From the NCBI GenBank assembly GCA_002352105.1, contig DEHV01000039.1:16559-80558 (forward strand): a stretch of DNA of 64,000 bases, written 5' to 3'. The position numbers were made by a program, and so were the translations under genes. Of the stretch, positions 26,249 through 33,838 are shown piece by piece. A model generated the notes under the pieces. It did no database searches. It had not been told where the DNA came from and worked only from the letters and a program-made list of their open reading frames with translations. The number at the start of each line of letters is the position of its first letter. The stretch's first letter is position 1. The stretch is from Chitinophagaceae bacterium UBA2791. Its GTDB lineage: Bacteria; Bacteroidota; Bacteroidia; Chitinophagales; Chitinophagaceae.

Positions 26249-26698
26249 CTAAAACTTATAGATTGTTCCTTTCTTCTGTCCTTCCTTTGCAAACACCCCT
26301 AAATCCACCAAATTTTCCAAATCTCTTGAAGCCGTCCGGTCAGAAGTATTATTTAGCGCCTGATATTCGCTATTCGTAATTTTCCCTTTCTCTTTCACAT
26401 ATTCTACGGCTTTTAATTGTCGTTCATTTAGCCCAAGTTGGATAAGTTGTTCGGCGGTCAGGTTGTTTTTGAAGAGCGTTACTAAAAAGCCACCGTCCTG
26501 TTCGGTGAGTTCGGGTTCGGGAAGTTCTGCCTGTTTGCAGGTGTCAATAATTTTGATTGTTCCGCTACCCCATGCGTCTATCAGCCCACCTTTAAAACAA
26601 ACGTCAGCAATAATCGGATTTCGTGGTTTTGAAGAATGTGGACGTTTTAACGCTTCTAAATTCATTCCTTCCGGTTGCTCTCTATTGGCTAATATGTA
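26249..26698 (-). pseudogene. C-terminal stub of an AlbA-type ATP-binding transcriptional regulator
   Basis: The readable part (ATG at 26665, 138 residues) starts in the middle of a conserved domain: LKRPHSSKPRNPIIADVCFKGGLIDAWGSGT is the end of the HATPase-like region found in AlbA_2-domain regulators, followed by a winged-helix region (KGKITNSEYQALNNTSDRTASRDLENL). Reading upstream of the ATG in frame, the codons for YILANREQPEG continue the family pattern before a stop at 26699-26701. The AlbA_2 DNA-binding and ATPase portions, normally about 300 residues, are missing. It may be transcribed with the abiE pair upstream, but is most simply a decayed gene. Confidence 0.7.
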
Positions 26699-26770
26699 TT
26701 ATAAAGGACATTGTTGCCTAGATTCGAATATTTTAAAACAATGTCTGATTCCCTGCTTTTCAATTTGAAA

Positions 26771-27574
26771 TTAAATTTTCAACTTCTTTAGATGTCTTTG
26801 CACTTCCCGCTCTACTTTTTCAAAACTCGGCAAGTCTTTGATTTGTTCATTCATAGAGCGCTGCCAGCGGCCTTTGTACTGTGCTAGTCGCTCAGACAGC
26901 TTCTTATGAAAATCAGCAGCTTTCAAATTTTTGCTTGCGCATTTTTGTTCAAACTCTTTCATATGAAAAGCGGCATCCATTCCATGTTGCTCCAGCAAAA
27001 ACCATATATCATAAAGGTCTCTTGCCTGCATTCGCTGCATAACAGAACGCATTTTTTCCAGCAGTATTTCCTCCAGCGGATAACACAAAAGTTGATGCTC
27101 CTCCAGGTCTGTATAGTTTAGGATAACAGGATTCATTACTGGTTTGTATTCCAGTTTCTCGCTCCTTGAGATATCTACTTTCACTTTTTTGTTTCCGGAC
27201 AGCCCGCCCAATGGCCCGCTATAACCAATGTAAAAATTAATACCCCCGTCTTCGTGCTGATTATTACCCGCTATGGAAAGTGGAATATTGGCTTCCTCCT
27301 TTGCATACTCAAACACTTCATTAAACCACTCAAATATCTGGTCATTGGTTATTTCATTATTCATCAATGTAAAATCCAGGTCTTCAGAAAATCGATAATC
27401 CTCAAAATAGACTTTTTTTAAAACCGTACCGCCTTTAAAAACAATGACAGCAGCAAGTTGCTGATGTTGTGATATTCCCAAAAGAATCCATGAAAGAATA
27501 TAATCCTTTTCAATCTGCTGGTCGCGAACGCCAACCTCTCTTGCCTTTTTTTGTATTTCACCCGGTTTAATCAT
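26771..27574 (-). CDS. abiEii: AbiEii type IV toxin (nucleotidyltransferase)
   Basis: A 267-residue DNA polymerase beta-fold nucleotidyltransferase, the toxin of the AbiE abortive-infection and type IV toxin-antitoxin system. The motifs fit: KGGT at 47-50, the catalytic acids in SEDLDFTL (63-70), and the C-terminal block EEILLEKMRSVMQRMQARDLYDIW. Related toxins (for example MenT) add nucleotides to tRNA 3' ends; AbiEii itself has been reported to bind GTP. The start MIKPGEIQKKAREVGV is typical. It begins 3 bp after the stop of abiEi. The protein is full length with all key residues, so it is probably active. Local DNA is AT-richer than the housekeeping neighbours, suggesting transfer. Confidence 0.93.
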   Translation of the reverse strand: MIKPGEIQKKAREVGVRDQQIEKDYILSWILLGISQHQQLAAVIVFKGGTVLKKVYFEDYRFSEDLDFTLMNNEITNDQIFEWFNEVFEYAKEEANIPLSIAGNNQHEDGGINFYIGYSGPLGGLSGNKKVKVDISRSEKLEYKPVMNPVILNYTDLEEHQLLCYPLEEILLEKMRSVMQRMQARDLYDIWFLLEQHGMDAAFHMKEFEQKCASKNLKAADFHKKLSERLAQYKGRWQRSMNEQIKDLPSFEKVEREVQRHLKKLKI

Positions 27575-27577
27575 ATG

Positions 27578-28399
27578 TCATGTATATATAGCAGAGGTGA
27601 TCGTTGCCGTCTCTATGTTTTGTAGTATACGCCAGCGACTGATATACTTGCCATCTTTAGGTAATTCGGTATCTAATATAGCGTATGAATTACTTCTTAA
27701 ATCGCGTAGTTCATCTGTGATATTGGTATTAATTTCGAGTATCTCCAACAAAAAACCCAACCGTTTTATGACAGCCTGCGAATTGAACTGCTTTACATAT
27801 TTCAGCAATTTCTCGTAACTAATTTTTTCTCTCGACAGGTTTATCGCCTTTGTGATCTCAACAATACCACCCGCATAATTGGGTTTAAACAGGCAGTCAA
27901 TAATTGTTTTTTCCAGGTCAGAACAGCGCACTTTATTAAAGTTGTCAGCCCACATTTTTTTATACCCGAAAAAATGTCTTTTGTTATGGTAAATAAACTG
28001 GAAAGAAACATTTTTTATTAATAGTTCAGAAGGATTTATTTGCTTTGAAACTACAATTTGCTCCTTCAAAGATGGTTGGGTTATCAGGTCATGCAACTGC
28101 AGAGCAGAATAATAACCTATATAATGCTCAGCATCGCCTACCAGATATTTTGCCAGCAAATGCCACTCGGGCATAAAGGTCTCCGGGTTGGCCTCAAATG
28201 GAATAATGTAATACAAACCATCTTTTACCCGCATTAACAAGCCTCTCTTGGTCATGTCGCTTAATAATTCCCTGATGGCTCCCTCTGCTGATTGTGGAAG
28301 GGCTTTCCGTGCTTCCGGAAACCTAAAGCAATACTCCCCTTTCTCATGAAAATACCGGAGTAATTCACCTGATCGGGTTGAGATGTGCTTATTTTTCAT
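27578..28399 (-). CDS. abiEi: AbiEi antitoxin and autorepressor
   Basis: A 273-residue antitoxin with an N-terminal winged-helix domain (about 1-70, ending GLLMRVKDGLYYIIP), a middle AbiEi domain (HYIGYYSALQLHDL), and the C-terminal antitoxin region (CSDLEKTIIDCLFKPNYAGG). Known AbiEi proteins neutralise AbiEii without stable binding and repress their own promoter through inverted repeats. Two dyads with ATCAG half-sites lie just upstream here (28405-28429 and 28491-28511). It is the first gene of the pair, as is usual for this system. Confidence 0.92.
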   Translation of the reverse strand: MKNKHISTRSGELLRYFHEKGEYCFRFPEARKALPQSAEGAIRELLSDMTKRGLLMRVKDGLYYIIPFEANPETFMPEWHLLAKYLVGDAEHYIGYYSALQLHDLITQPSLKEQIVVSKQINPSELLIKNVSFQFIYHNKRHFFGYKKMWADNFNKVRCSDLEKTIIDCLFKPNYAGGIVEITKAINLSREKISYEKLLKYVKQFNSQAVIKRLGFLLEILEINTNITDELRDLRSNSYAILDTELPKDGKYISRWRILQNIETATITSAIYT

Positions 28400-28404
28400 A
28401 TTAC

Positions 28405-28429
28405 AAATATCAGGTATAACCTGATTTTT
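28405..28429. promoter_or_regulatory. Candidate AbiEi operator 1
   Basis: ATCAGG-N5-CCTGAT (28409-28425) with A/T flanks extending the symmetry by three pairs after one mismatch. It lies 6-30 bases upstream of the abiEi ATG, where a repressor would block transcription. Confidence 0.6.
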
Positions 28430-28490
28430 TTAATAAGAAAGATAATAAAAACAGGCAAAACAATTGAAATAACTATGTTTTAAATGTAAA

Positions 28491-28511
28491 ATATCAGCAA
28501 TATACTGATAT
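28491..28511. promoter_or_regulatory. Candidate AbiEi operator 2
   Basis: ATATCAG-N7-CTGATAT, a perfect 7-bp inverted repeat about 90 bp upstream of abiEi. It shares the ATCAG half-site with operator 1. A second dyad, ATATTC-A-GAATAT, overlaps it at 28508-28520. Confidence 0.6.
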
Positions 28512-28745
28512 TCAGAATATAAAACATGATTTTTGATGTTTGCAGTAGAGGAAAATAGTATTCAATACAGCTCGCTCATTTATACTTACACCAAGAATTA
28601 AATACTACCATGTGTCTGCTATTGGAATTGCAGGCATAGCATCGGATGTATTAAGATGTTCCGCGCGGGAAAATTGTTAAATAAAACGCCGGTATTAAAC
28701 CCTGCCTATCGTTCCCGATCTATATCCTGCATAAAAACTTACAAT

Positions 28746-29129
28746 ATGAAAAAAATCGTAACAGCATTTGCCCTTGTCGCAAGCATAACATTAGCAGGTC
28801 AGGCGCAGGCCCAGCAAAAGCCCGACGGGAAATACCGGAAAACAGAACAAACCGAAAGGTTTAAAGAATTAAACCTGACGGACGCGCAAAAAGCGGAGAT
28901 CAAGAAGATCAATGAAGATTTCAAAAGCAAGATGCAGGAGATCAACAAGAACGACAATGTCACCGTAAAGGAAATGAGAGAGAAAAAGGCCGCGCTTCAT
29001 AAAGAACGCCGGACCGCTTTTCTGAACGTCCTGACGCCGGAACAAAAAGCGACATTGGAAGAAAAACAAAAACAGGCGAAAGAGAGAAGAAAAACGCATA
29101 GCCGGAAACCGGCAAAGGCAGGCGCTTAA
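28746..29129 (+). CDS. Small periplasmic Spy/DUF4890-like protein
   Basis: A 127-residue exported protein with a signal peptide (cleavage after AQAQ, about residue 23). The mature part is very basic and helical, with the repeated LTxxQ pattern (LNLTDAQKAEIKKI and LTPEQKATLEEKQKQ) seen in Spy/CpxP-type chaperones and DUF4890 proteins. A periplasmic chaperone or envelope-stress role is inferred. The ATG at 28746 is chosen because it starts the signal peptide; an in-frame ATG 30 codons upstream would bury it. A terminator follows at 29242. Confidence 0.75.
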   Translation: MKKIVTAFALVASITLAGQAQAQQKPDGKYRKTEQTERFKELNLTDAQKAEIKKINEDFKSKMQEINKNDNVTVKEMREKKAALHKERRTAFLNVLTPEQKATLEEKQKQAKERRKTHSRKPAKAGA

Positions 29130-29241
29130 TAAACCGGACGTTTGGAGATCCCGGCTTTTATGGCAAGGCCTAAATAGGGAAACAGCGGATACCAACCGAA
29201 AATCCAGATTCAACACAACAAACCCTATAGCGTAAAATAAG

Positions 29242-29272
29242 GGGCGTTCCTTAACACGGACGCCCTTTTTGT
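29242..29272 (+). terminator. Terminator upstream of the RluB-type gene
   Basis: GGGCGT-TCC (29242-29250) pairs with GGACGCCC (29258-29265), followed by TTTTT. A near -7 box, TACCTTTA (29275-29282), comes nine bases after the stem. Confidence 0.7.
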
Positions 29273-29316
29273 TTACCTTTACGGCTCATCCTGTTGTAAA
29301 ACAGTAAACCCCCTTT

Positions 29317-30855
29317 ATGAGTAAGAGTAAGTCCAAAGGCAATAATTTCCAGCAGTTCATTAAAAAAGAAGATACCGGCGCCCGCCTCAAAGAAAAGATC
29401 CGGCAGGAAAAGAAAAAAGCGCGACAGGAAACCCAGGCGTTCTTTGCCCGGAAAAAACAGGCAGCCAGGCAGGGATTGGCAGAAGAGCCGCCTGCACAGC
29501 GGGAAAACATCCAAAAACCCGGCTCCTATTCAGCGCAAAAGAAACCAACAAGCCGGAAACCAAATATCTCCCAGCCGGGATCAAGGTCTTCTTTTTCCAT
29601 CCGATCAACGACAAGGCCCTCAAAGCCGGAAGCGGGCGCTTCGAGATCAAATGTTCCCCAACGATCATCGAGACCTTCTTCATCCGCCCGGCCTGCGGCA
29701 AGGTCTTCAAAGCAGCAAGCAGTAAGCGCGTCAAGGTCAGATATCTCCCAATCGAAATCCTCTTCATCGATCTGGTTGGAGACAAAACCTTCTAAACCGA
29801 CAGCAATAAAAAGCGCCTCCGGATCTAATGTTCCCCAACGATCATCGAGGCCTTCTTCATCTGCCCGATCAACGACAAGGTCCTCAAAGCAGCAAGCAGC
29901 AAGCGCGTCAAGGTCAAATATCTCTCAACCGGGATTGAGATCTTCCTCGCCCACCCAGGCTGAGACAAAACCTTCAAAACAGCCGGCAGCAGGCGCGTCC
30001 AAAACAAACAGCTCCCGGCAAATACCCGCGGGAAAACCAACATCCGATGCAAAGCATATAGCGACGGTCGAAAAACCCGCGACAGGCAATACCATGCCGC
30101 TCAATAAGTTTCTCGCGCATGCGGGCATTTCTTCCCGGCGCGACGCCGCCGATATTGTACGGTCGGGGAAAGTGTCGGTGAACGGGCAGATCATTACCGA
30201 GCCGGGGTTTAAGGTTTCGGAAAAAGACGATATCCGCGCCCAGGGACAGAAGCTGTCGGCCCGCAAACACCTGGTATATATCCTGCTGAACAAACCCAAG
30301 GACCATATCACTACCATGGAGGACCCCCAGGGAAGAAAAACCGTGATGGACCTGGTTAAAAAAGCCACCCCCGAAAGGGTTTACCCCGTAGGCAGACTCG
30401 ATAGGAATACTACCGGGGTATTGCTGCTGACCAACGACGGGGATCTCGCCCAAAAACTTTCTCATCCCCGGTACGAGGTGAGAAAAATATACGAGGTCAC
30501 GCTGGACAAGCCAATGATAAAAAAGGATTTTGAGACCATGCAAAACGGCATCACGCTGGAGGATGGCTTTGTCCGGCCCGACGCACTTGCCTTTGCCGAT
30601 GCAAAAGATCGTTCGGTGATCGGCATCGAAATACATAGCGGAAAAAACCGGATCGTAAGAAGAATGTTTGAACAGTTGGGATACGATGTCCGCAACCTGG
30701 ATCGCGTGATGTATGCCAACCTCACGAAAAAAAATGTGGAGAGAGGAAAATGGAGATTCCTGGCCGAGAAAGAGATCAGGCTGCTGAAATTCATGAACGC
30801 TTCTTATGCGAAAAAGCACAAGGAAGCTGTCCAAAAAAATATTGGCAAAAAATAA
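29317..30855 (+). CDS. RsuA/RluB-family pseudouridine synthase with long repetitive N-terminal tail
   Basis: A 512-residue protein. The C-terminal about 240 residues form a complete rRNA pseudouridine synthase: S4 RNA-binding domain (MPLNKFLAHAGISSRRDAADIV, about 260) and a catalytic domain with GRLDRNTTG (catalytic Asp about residue 363) and KNRIVRRMFEQLGY. The first about 255 residues are a low-complexity tail, lysine-rich at first and then Ser/Arg/Pro/Lys-rich, built from tandem repeats (SNVPQRSSRPSSSAR, SKQQAxSASRSxIS, ETKPSK). Such extensions occur on RluB-type enzymes in Bacteroidota but vary in length. The tail is basic and probably disordered, so it may help bind RNA. Confidence 0.9.
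   Translation: MSKSKSKGNNFQQFIKKEDTGARLKEKIRQEKKKARQETQAFFARKKQAARQGLAEEPPAQRENIQKPGSYSAQKKPTSRKPNISQPGSRSSFSIRSTTRPSKPEAGASRSNVPQRSSRPSSSARPAARSSKQQAVSASRSDISQSKSSSSIWLETKPSKPTAIKSASGSNVPQRSSRPSSSARSTTRSSKQQAASASRSNISQPGLRSSSPTQAETKPSKQPAAGASKTNSSRQIPAGKPTSDAKHIATVEKPATGNTMPLNKFLAHAGISSRRDAADIVRSGKVSVNGQIITEPGFKVSEKDDIRAQGQKLSARKHLVYILLNKPKDHITTMEDPQGRKTVMDLVKKATPERVYPVGRLDRNTTGVLLLTNDGDLAQKLSHPRYEVRKIYEVTLDKPMIKKDFETMQNGITLEDGFVRPDALAFADAKDRSVIGIEIHSGKNRIVRRMFEQLGYDVRNLDRVMYANLTKKNVERGKWRFLAEKEIRLLKFMNASYAKKHKEAVQKNIGKK
29556..30000 (+). repeat. 177-bp coding tandem repeat in the RluB-type gene
   Basis: Two close copies of a 177-bp unit (59 codons) start near 29644 and 29821; the segment ATGTTCCCCAACGATCATCG recurs at both. 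Degenerate partial copies flank them from about 29556 and to about 30000. The period is a multiple of three, so copy-number change keeps the reading frame. Confidence 0.75.
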
Positions 30856-31034
30856 TATTGCCGGTTGTAACGCATCGCAAACAGCAGTACAACATTATTA
30901 TATGTATTGAAGTCGGTTCAGTTTGTAGCGGCTTTGCTGAGATCAGCGCTAACCATAACGCGTATTACACATGAATGATCCCAACGCCCTTCGATTGAAG
31001 TCTACATTATCGCAAACAACACTATAAGCATTAC

Positions 31035-31766
31035 ATGATGCCGCTTCCCGAGATCTTATTGGAAAATGACGATTTTATCGCGTTGAATAAACCGGCCGGG
31101 CTATTGAGCATTCCCGACCGGAAAGGCGACGAGCCCTCGTTAAAGACCATGCTCGCCGCGCATTATGGCGCGATATTCACCGTGCACCGGATCGACAGGC
31201 ATACCAGCGGCGTTATTGTTTTTGCCAAAAACGAAGCGGCGCATAGATGGCTTTCGCAGGCTTTTGAGGACCGGGCGGTCGAGAAATATTATTGCGGGTT
31301 TGTCAAGGGCATACTTCCGGAAAAAGAAAAAATCATTCATCAGCCCATTATGGCGCATCCCGGGAAAGCAGGCTTGATGATCATTCATAAAAAGGGGAAG
31401 CCCGCCATTACGGAATACAGGGTGGCCGAAGAATTTGGCAAATACTCCTTTGTGCAATTCCGCATTCATACGGGTCGTACGCACCAGATACGCGTCCACA
31501 TGCAGTACCTGGACCACCCGCTGGTTTGCGATGAATTGTACGGCGACCCCGCGCCGGTATTCATTTCTTCCCTGAAAAAAAACTACAATCTCTCCAAATC
31601 AGAAATAGAGGAACGGCCCATACTGAACCGGTTGGCGCTGCATGCAGAACGGCTTGTATTCGCAGACGCGGCAGGAAAAACATTTACGATTGAGGCGCCG
31701 CTGCCCAAGGACATGAGGGCCCTGCTGCAGCAGCTCAGAAAATGGAAAAAGAATGGGGCTTCCTAA
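31035..31766 (+). CDS. RluA-family pseudouridine synthase
   Basis: A 243-residue RluA-type pseudouridine synthase without an S4 domain. The catalytic motif HRIDRHTSGV lies near residue 55, followed by KYYCGFVKG and RTHQIRVHMQYLDHPLVCDELYG, all typical. Short RluA members of this kind modify rRNA or tRNA; the target position cannot be read from sequence. It is the second pseudouridine synthase gene in a row, 179 bp after the first, with no clear promoter or terminator between them. Confidence 0.92.
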   Translation: MMPLPEILLENDDFIALNKPAGLLSIPDRKGDEPSLKTMLAAHYGAIFTVHRIDRHTSGVIVFAKNEAAHRWLSQAFEDRAVEKYYCGFVKGILPEKEKIIHQPIMAHPGKAGLMIIHKKGKPAITEYRVAEEFGKYSFVQFRIHTGRTHQIRVHMQYLDHPLVCDELYGDPAPVFISSLKKNYNLSKSEIEERPILNRLALHAERLVFADAAGKTFTIEAPLPKDMRALLQQLRKWKKNGAS

Positions 31767-31774
31767 AAAGAAAA

Positions 31775-31822
31775 AGCTTCCCCAAAAAAAGCAACGTTCA
31801 GCTGGCAATTTCCAGGGAAGCT
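31775..31822. terminator. Nested inverted repeat between convergent genes
   Basis: AGCTTCCC (31775-31782) pairs with GGGAAGCT (31815-31822), with CTGG-N6-CCAG (31802-31815) nested near the right arm. It lies between the RluA-type gene and the convergent peroxiredoxin gene and could terminate from either side. A smaller AACGC/GCGTT hairpin follows at 31863-31883. Confidence 0.5.
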
Positions 31823-31901
31823 ATTTATAACATAACAGGATAACCGAAATACAATACCGAACAACGCCTAACTAATGAGCGTTTTCGCATGATCCGATTA
31901 A

Positions 31902-32540
31902 CTAGTCAACATTCGGTTGAGGAGTATAGCGCAGGTAGGGCTTTACCACCTTTACCCCTTTAGGGAATTTTTTAATTGCATCTTCCGTGCTTATCGAAGG
32001 CACCACGATCACGTCCTCTCCCTGACCCCAGTCGGCCGGAGTCGCCACGCTATGGTTAGCCGTCAACTGAAGCGAATCGACCACCCGCAGCACTTCAACA
32101 AAATTTCTTCCGGTTGAAGCGGGATAAGTGATGATCAGTTTAATGGTCTTATCCGGAGCGATGATGATCAGCGAACGCACGGTGGCGGTAGCGGAAGCTT
32201 TCGGATGAATGAAACCGTATAACTCAGAAACCTTCCTGTCTTCATCGGCAATGATGGGGAACTCTACGCTGACATTCTGGGTTTCATTGATATCGCCTAT
32301 CCATCCGAGATGTTTATCTACGGGGTCTACGCTTAATGCCAGCACCTTTACCCCGCGCTTGGCAAACTCCTCTTTTAATGCCGCAGTTTTTCCTAATTCA
32401 GTGGTACAAACGGGCGTATAGTCGGCAGGGTGAGAAAATAAAATACCCCATGAATCTCCAAGAAATTCATAAAAATCAATTTCTCCCTGGGAAGTGGTCG
32501 CTTTAAAATTGGGAGCGGTATCTCCTAAACGTAAACTCAT
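31902..32540 (-). CDS. 1-Cys peroxiredoxin (Prx6 type)
   Basis: A 212-residue thioredoxin-fold peroxidase that reduces hydrogen peroxide and organic hydroperoxides. The active-site motif SHPADYTPVCTTE carries the peroxidatic cysteine (about residue 45). The long C-terminal domain (PADWGQGEDVIVVPSISTEDA and KPYLRYTPQP) places it in the Prx6/1-Cys subgroup. No second conserved cysteine is seen. No signal peptide is present. A palindrome sits in the promoter spacer upstream, so regulation by a repressor or activator is possible. Confidence 0.94.
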   Translation of the reverse strand: MSLRLGDTAPNFKATTSQGEIDFYEFLGDSWGILFSHPADYTPVCTTELGKTAALKEEFAKRGVKVLALSVDPVDKHLGWIGDINETQNVSVEFPIIADEDRKVSELYGFIHPKASATATVRSLIIIAPDKTIKLIITYPASTGRNFVEVLRVVDSLQLTANHSVATPADWGQGEDVIVVPSISTEDAIKKFPKGVKVVKPYLRYTPQPNVD

Positions 32541-32579
32541 ACAAAGGAATTTATAGTTATTAATGATAAAATTGTTATG

Positions 32580-32608
32580 CGAAGATAGTAATCTACCCGA
32601 TGAGTAGA
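32580..32608 (-). promoter_or_regulatory. Peroxiredoxin promoter region with a dyad
   Basis: On the minus strand TATCTTCG (32587-32580) is one base off TAnnTTTG. Directly upstream is the inverted repeat TCTACCC-GAT-GAGTAGA (32592-32608), placed in the spacer between -7 and -33. No -33 TTTG is seen. Confidence 0.4.
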
Positions 32609-32639
32609 CTAAATTTTTGTTGTTAACAGATCAATAAAG

Positions 32640-33155
32640 TTACCGGAAAATATCCAGCAAGCCTTCGGGGAGGCTAACAAAAACCTGCTTTTTCTTTTTG
32701 TCTATTTTCAGGAGCGTCTCTTCATGGACCGGGATCAATGCCTCTTTGCCGTTCAGCAAGATGCTGCACAACAATTGGTTAGGCTGCTCTATGACCTCCA
32801 GGATCTCTCCCAGATCTTCCTGATCCTGAACGATATGAAACCCCAGCAACGAGATGGGCGCCGATTTCGCGGCATATTTATGGAAAACCTTTTCCGTCAG
32901 CCATACCTGCTTTTGAATAAGGCGGCGGGCCGATTCCTTCGTATCGATCCCCTCGAGCTTGATATAGAGCTCTTCCTCGTTTTTTATTTTGACGTCTTCG
33001 ATGAAATAAGGCAGTAGTTCTTCTTTTTTCTCCTCTATATACAGGACCTCCAATCCCTTAAGCGAAGTCTGCTTGCCGAGGTGGTGCTTCAATACCAGTT
33101 CGCCCCGCAAACCGAAGGTAGCCAACAACCTGCCTATGCTGCAATAGTTTGTCAT
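32640..33155 (-). CDS. rimM: Ribosome maturation factor RimM
   Basis: A 171-residue two-domain protein that binds ribosomal protein S19 and helps mature the 30S head. The N-terminal domain opens SIGRLLATFGLRGELVLKHHLG; the C-terminal PRC-barrel domain has GFHIVQDQEDLGEILEVIEQPNQLLCSIL and ALIPVHEETLLKID. The length is normal. It lies downstream of rpsP on the same strand, but a strong terminator lies in the 119-bp gap. trmD, its usual neighbour, is about 10 kb away. Confidence 0.95.
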   Translation of the reverse strand: MTNYCSIGRLLATFGLRGELVLKHHLGKQTSLKGLEVLYIEEKKEELLPYFIEDVKIKNEEELYIKLEGIDTKESARRLIQKQVWLTEKVFHKYAAKSAPISLLGFHIVQDQEDLGEILEVIEQPNQLLCSILLNGKEALIPVHEETLLKIDKKKKQVFVSLPEGLLDIFR

Positions 33156-33204
33156 GTAGATGAACCTGCTGGTAATGGAAGATGATAAACGGGACCTATC
33201 TCCT

Positions 33205-33237
33205 AAAAAAATCCCGGAGGAACGGTTCCTCCGGGAT
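33205..33237 (-). terminator. Strong intrinsic terminator between rpsP and rimM
   Basis: A perfect 12-bp stem, ATCCCGGAGGAA (33211-33222) with TTCCTCCGGGAT (33226-33237), three-base loop, and at least six T on the minus strand at 33210-33205. It would lower or block read-through from rpsP into rimM. Confidence 0.88.
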
Positions 33238-33274
33238 AATATGATCTTATCTGACAGGAATCAGTCCTTGTCTG

Positions 33275-33706
33275 TTATGCTCCTTCTCCGCCGGCCGGCT
33301 TTCCCGCATTGGCAGAACCGCGGCGGGCCTTGCGTTCCAGCACATTGGCATCCTGGCGTTTCCTGACGCTCAGCTCATGCTCGGAATGCCATTTCTGGAA
33401 TTTTTCCATAGCCGCAGCCTCGTCGAACAAACCCAGCTTTACGCCGCGAAGCAAATGCTTGAGATATAAAACCCCCTTAAAAGATAGGATTCTTCTTACC
33501 GTATCAGTGGGCTGCGCTCCCTTATGCAGCCAGTCAAGCGCCCTCTGGCGATCTAACTGGACAGAAGCAGGAACGGTCAACGGGTTGTAGGTGCCGATCT
33601 TCTGGATAAACTTACCATCTCTCGGAGCCCGCGCATCGGCTACTACAATAAAATAAAAAGGTCTTTTCTTCGACCCATGGCGCTGTAATCTGATTTTTAC
33701 TGGCAT
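33275..33706 (-). CDS. rpsP: 30S ribosomal protein S16, long form
   Basis: A 143-residue S16. The core (about 1-85) is standard: MPVKIRLQRHGSKKRPFYFIVVADARAPRDGKFI, IGTYNP, and GAQPTDTVRRILSFKGV. About 55 extra residues follow, basic and then Ala/Gly-rich (ERKARRGSANAGKPAGGEGA), which fits the longer S16 of Bacteroidota. It has its own promoter, a leader hairpin, and a strong terminator before rimM, so it can be expressed well above rimM. Confidence 0.95.
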   Translation of the reverse strand: MPVKIRLQRHGSKKRPFYFIVVADARAPRDGKFIQKIGTYNPLTVPASVQLDRQRALDWLHKGAQPTDTVRRILSFKGVLYLKHLLRGVKLGLFDEAAAMEKFQKWHSEHELSVRKRQDANVLERKARRGSANAGKPAGGEGA

Positions 33707-33742
33707 CTTAAATAGACATTTAAATGCGTGAACAATAGGGTT

Positions 33743-33767
33743 ACCCTAAACAGGGTTGGCAAATTTA
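33743..33767 (-). promoter_or_regulatory. rpsP promoter and leader hairpin
   Basis: On the minus strand TAAATTTG (33767-33760) followed by CC is an exact -7 box; an imperfect -33 (TTTCTG) lies upstream. Right at the predicted transcript start, ACCCT (33743-33747) and AGGGT (33752-33756) can form a small hairpin in the 5' leader. Confidence 0.5.
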
Positions 33768-33803
33768 GAAAATTAAATGTAAAACAGAAAGATGCAGGCC
33801 AAA

Positions 33804-33817
33804 AAAATGATCATTTT
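33804..33817. terminator. Palindrome after ffh
   Basis: AAAATGATCATTTT is a perfect 14-bp palindrome 21 bp after the ffh stop, followed on the minus strand by more T. It has no loop, so it is only a weak terminator candidate. Confidence 0.35.
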
Positions 33818-33838
33818 ACAATTTGTTTACATAGCTCC

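Larger units (their letters stand above)
28400..28745. other. 346-bp intergenic region between abiEi and the Spy-like gene
   Basis: The abiE-proximal half is AT-rich and holds the dyads listed separately. The rest (about 28525-28745) shows no gene, tRNA or clear TAnnTTTG box for the downstream gene. It appears to be the right-hand border of the accessory patch. Confidence 0.5.

Noticed and set aside
28656..28745. Upstream start of the Spy-like protein
   Set aside because: It would place 30 residues ahead of a typical signal peptide, which must be N-terminal.
30750..30974. 74-codon frame after the RluB-type gene
   Set aside because: It overlaps the end of the gene in another frame and has no start signal or similarity.
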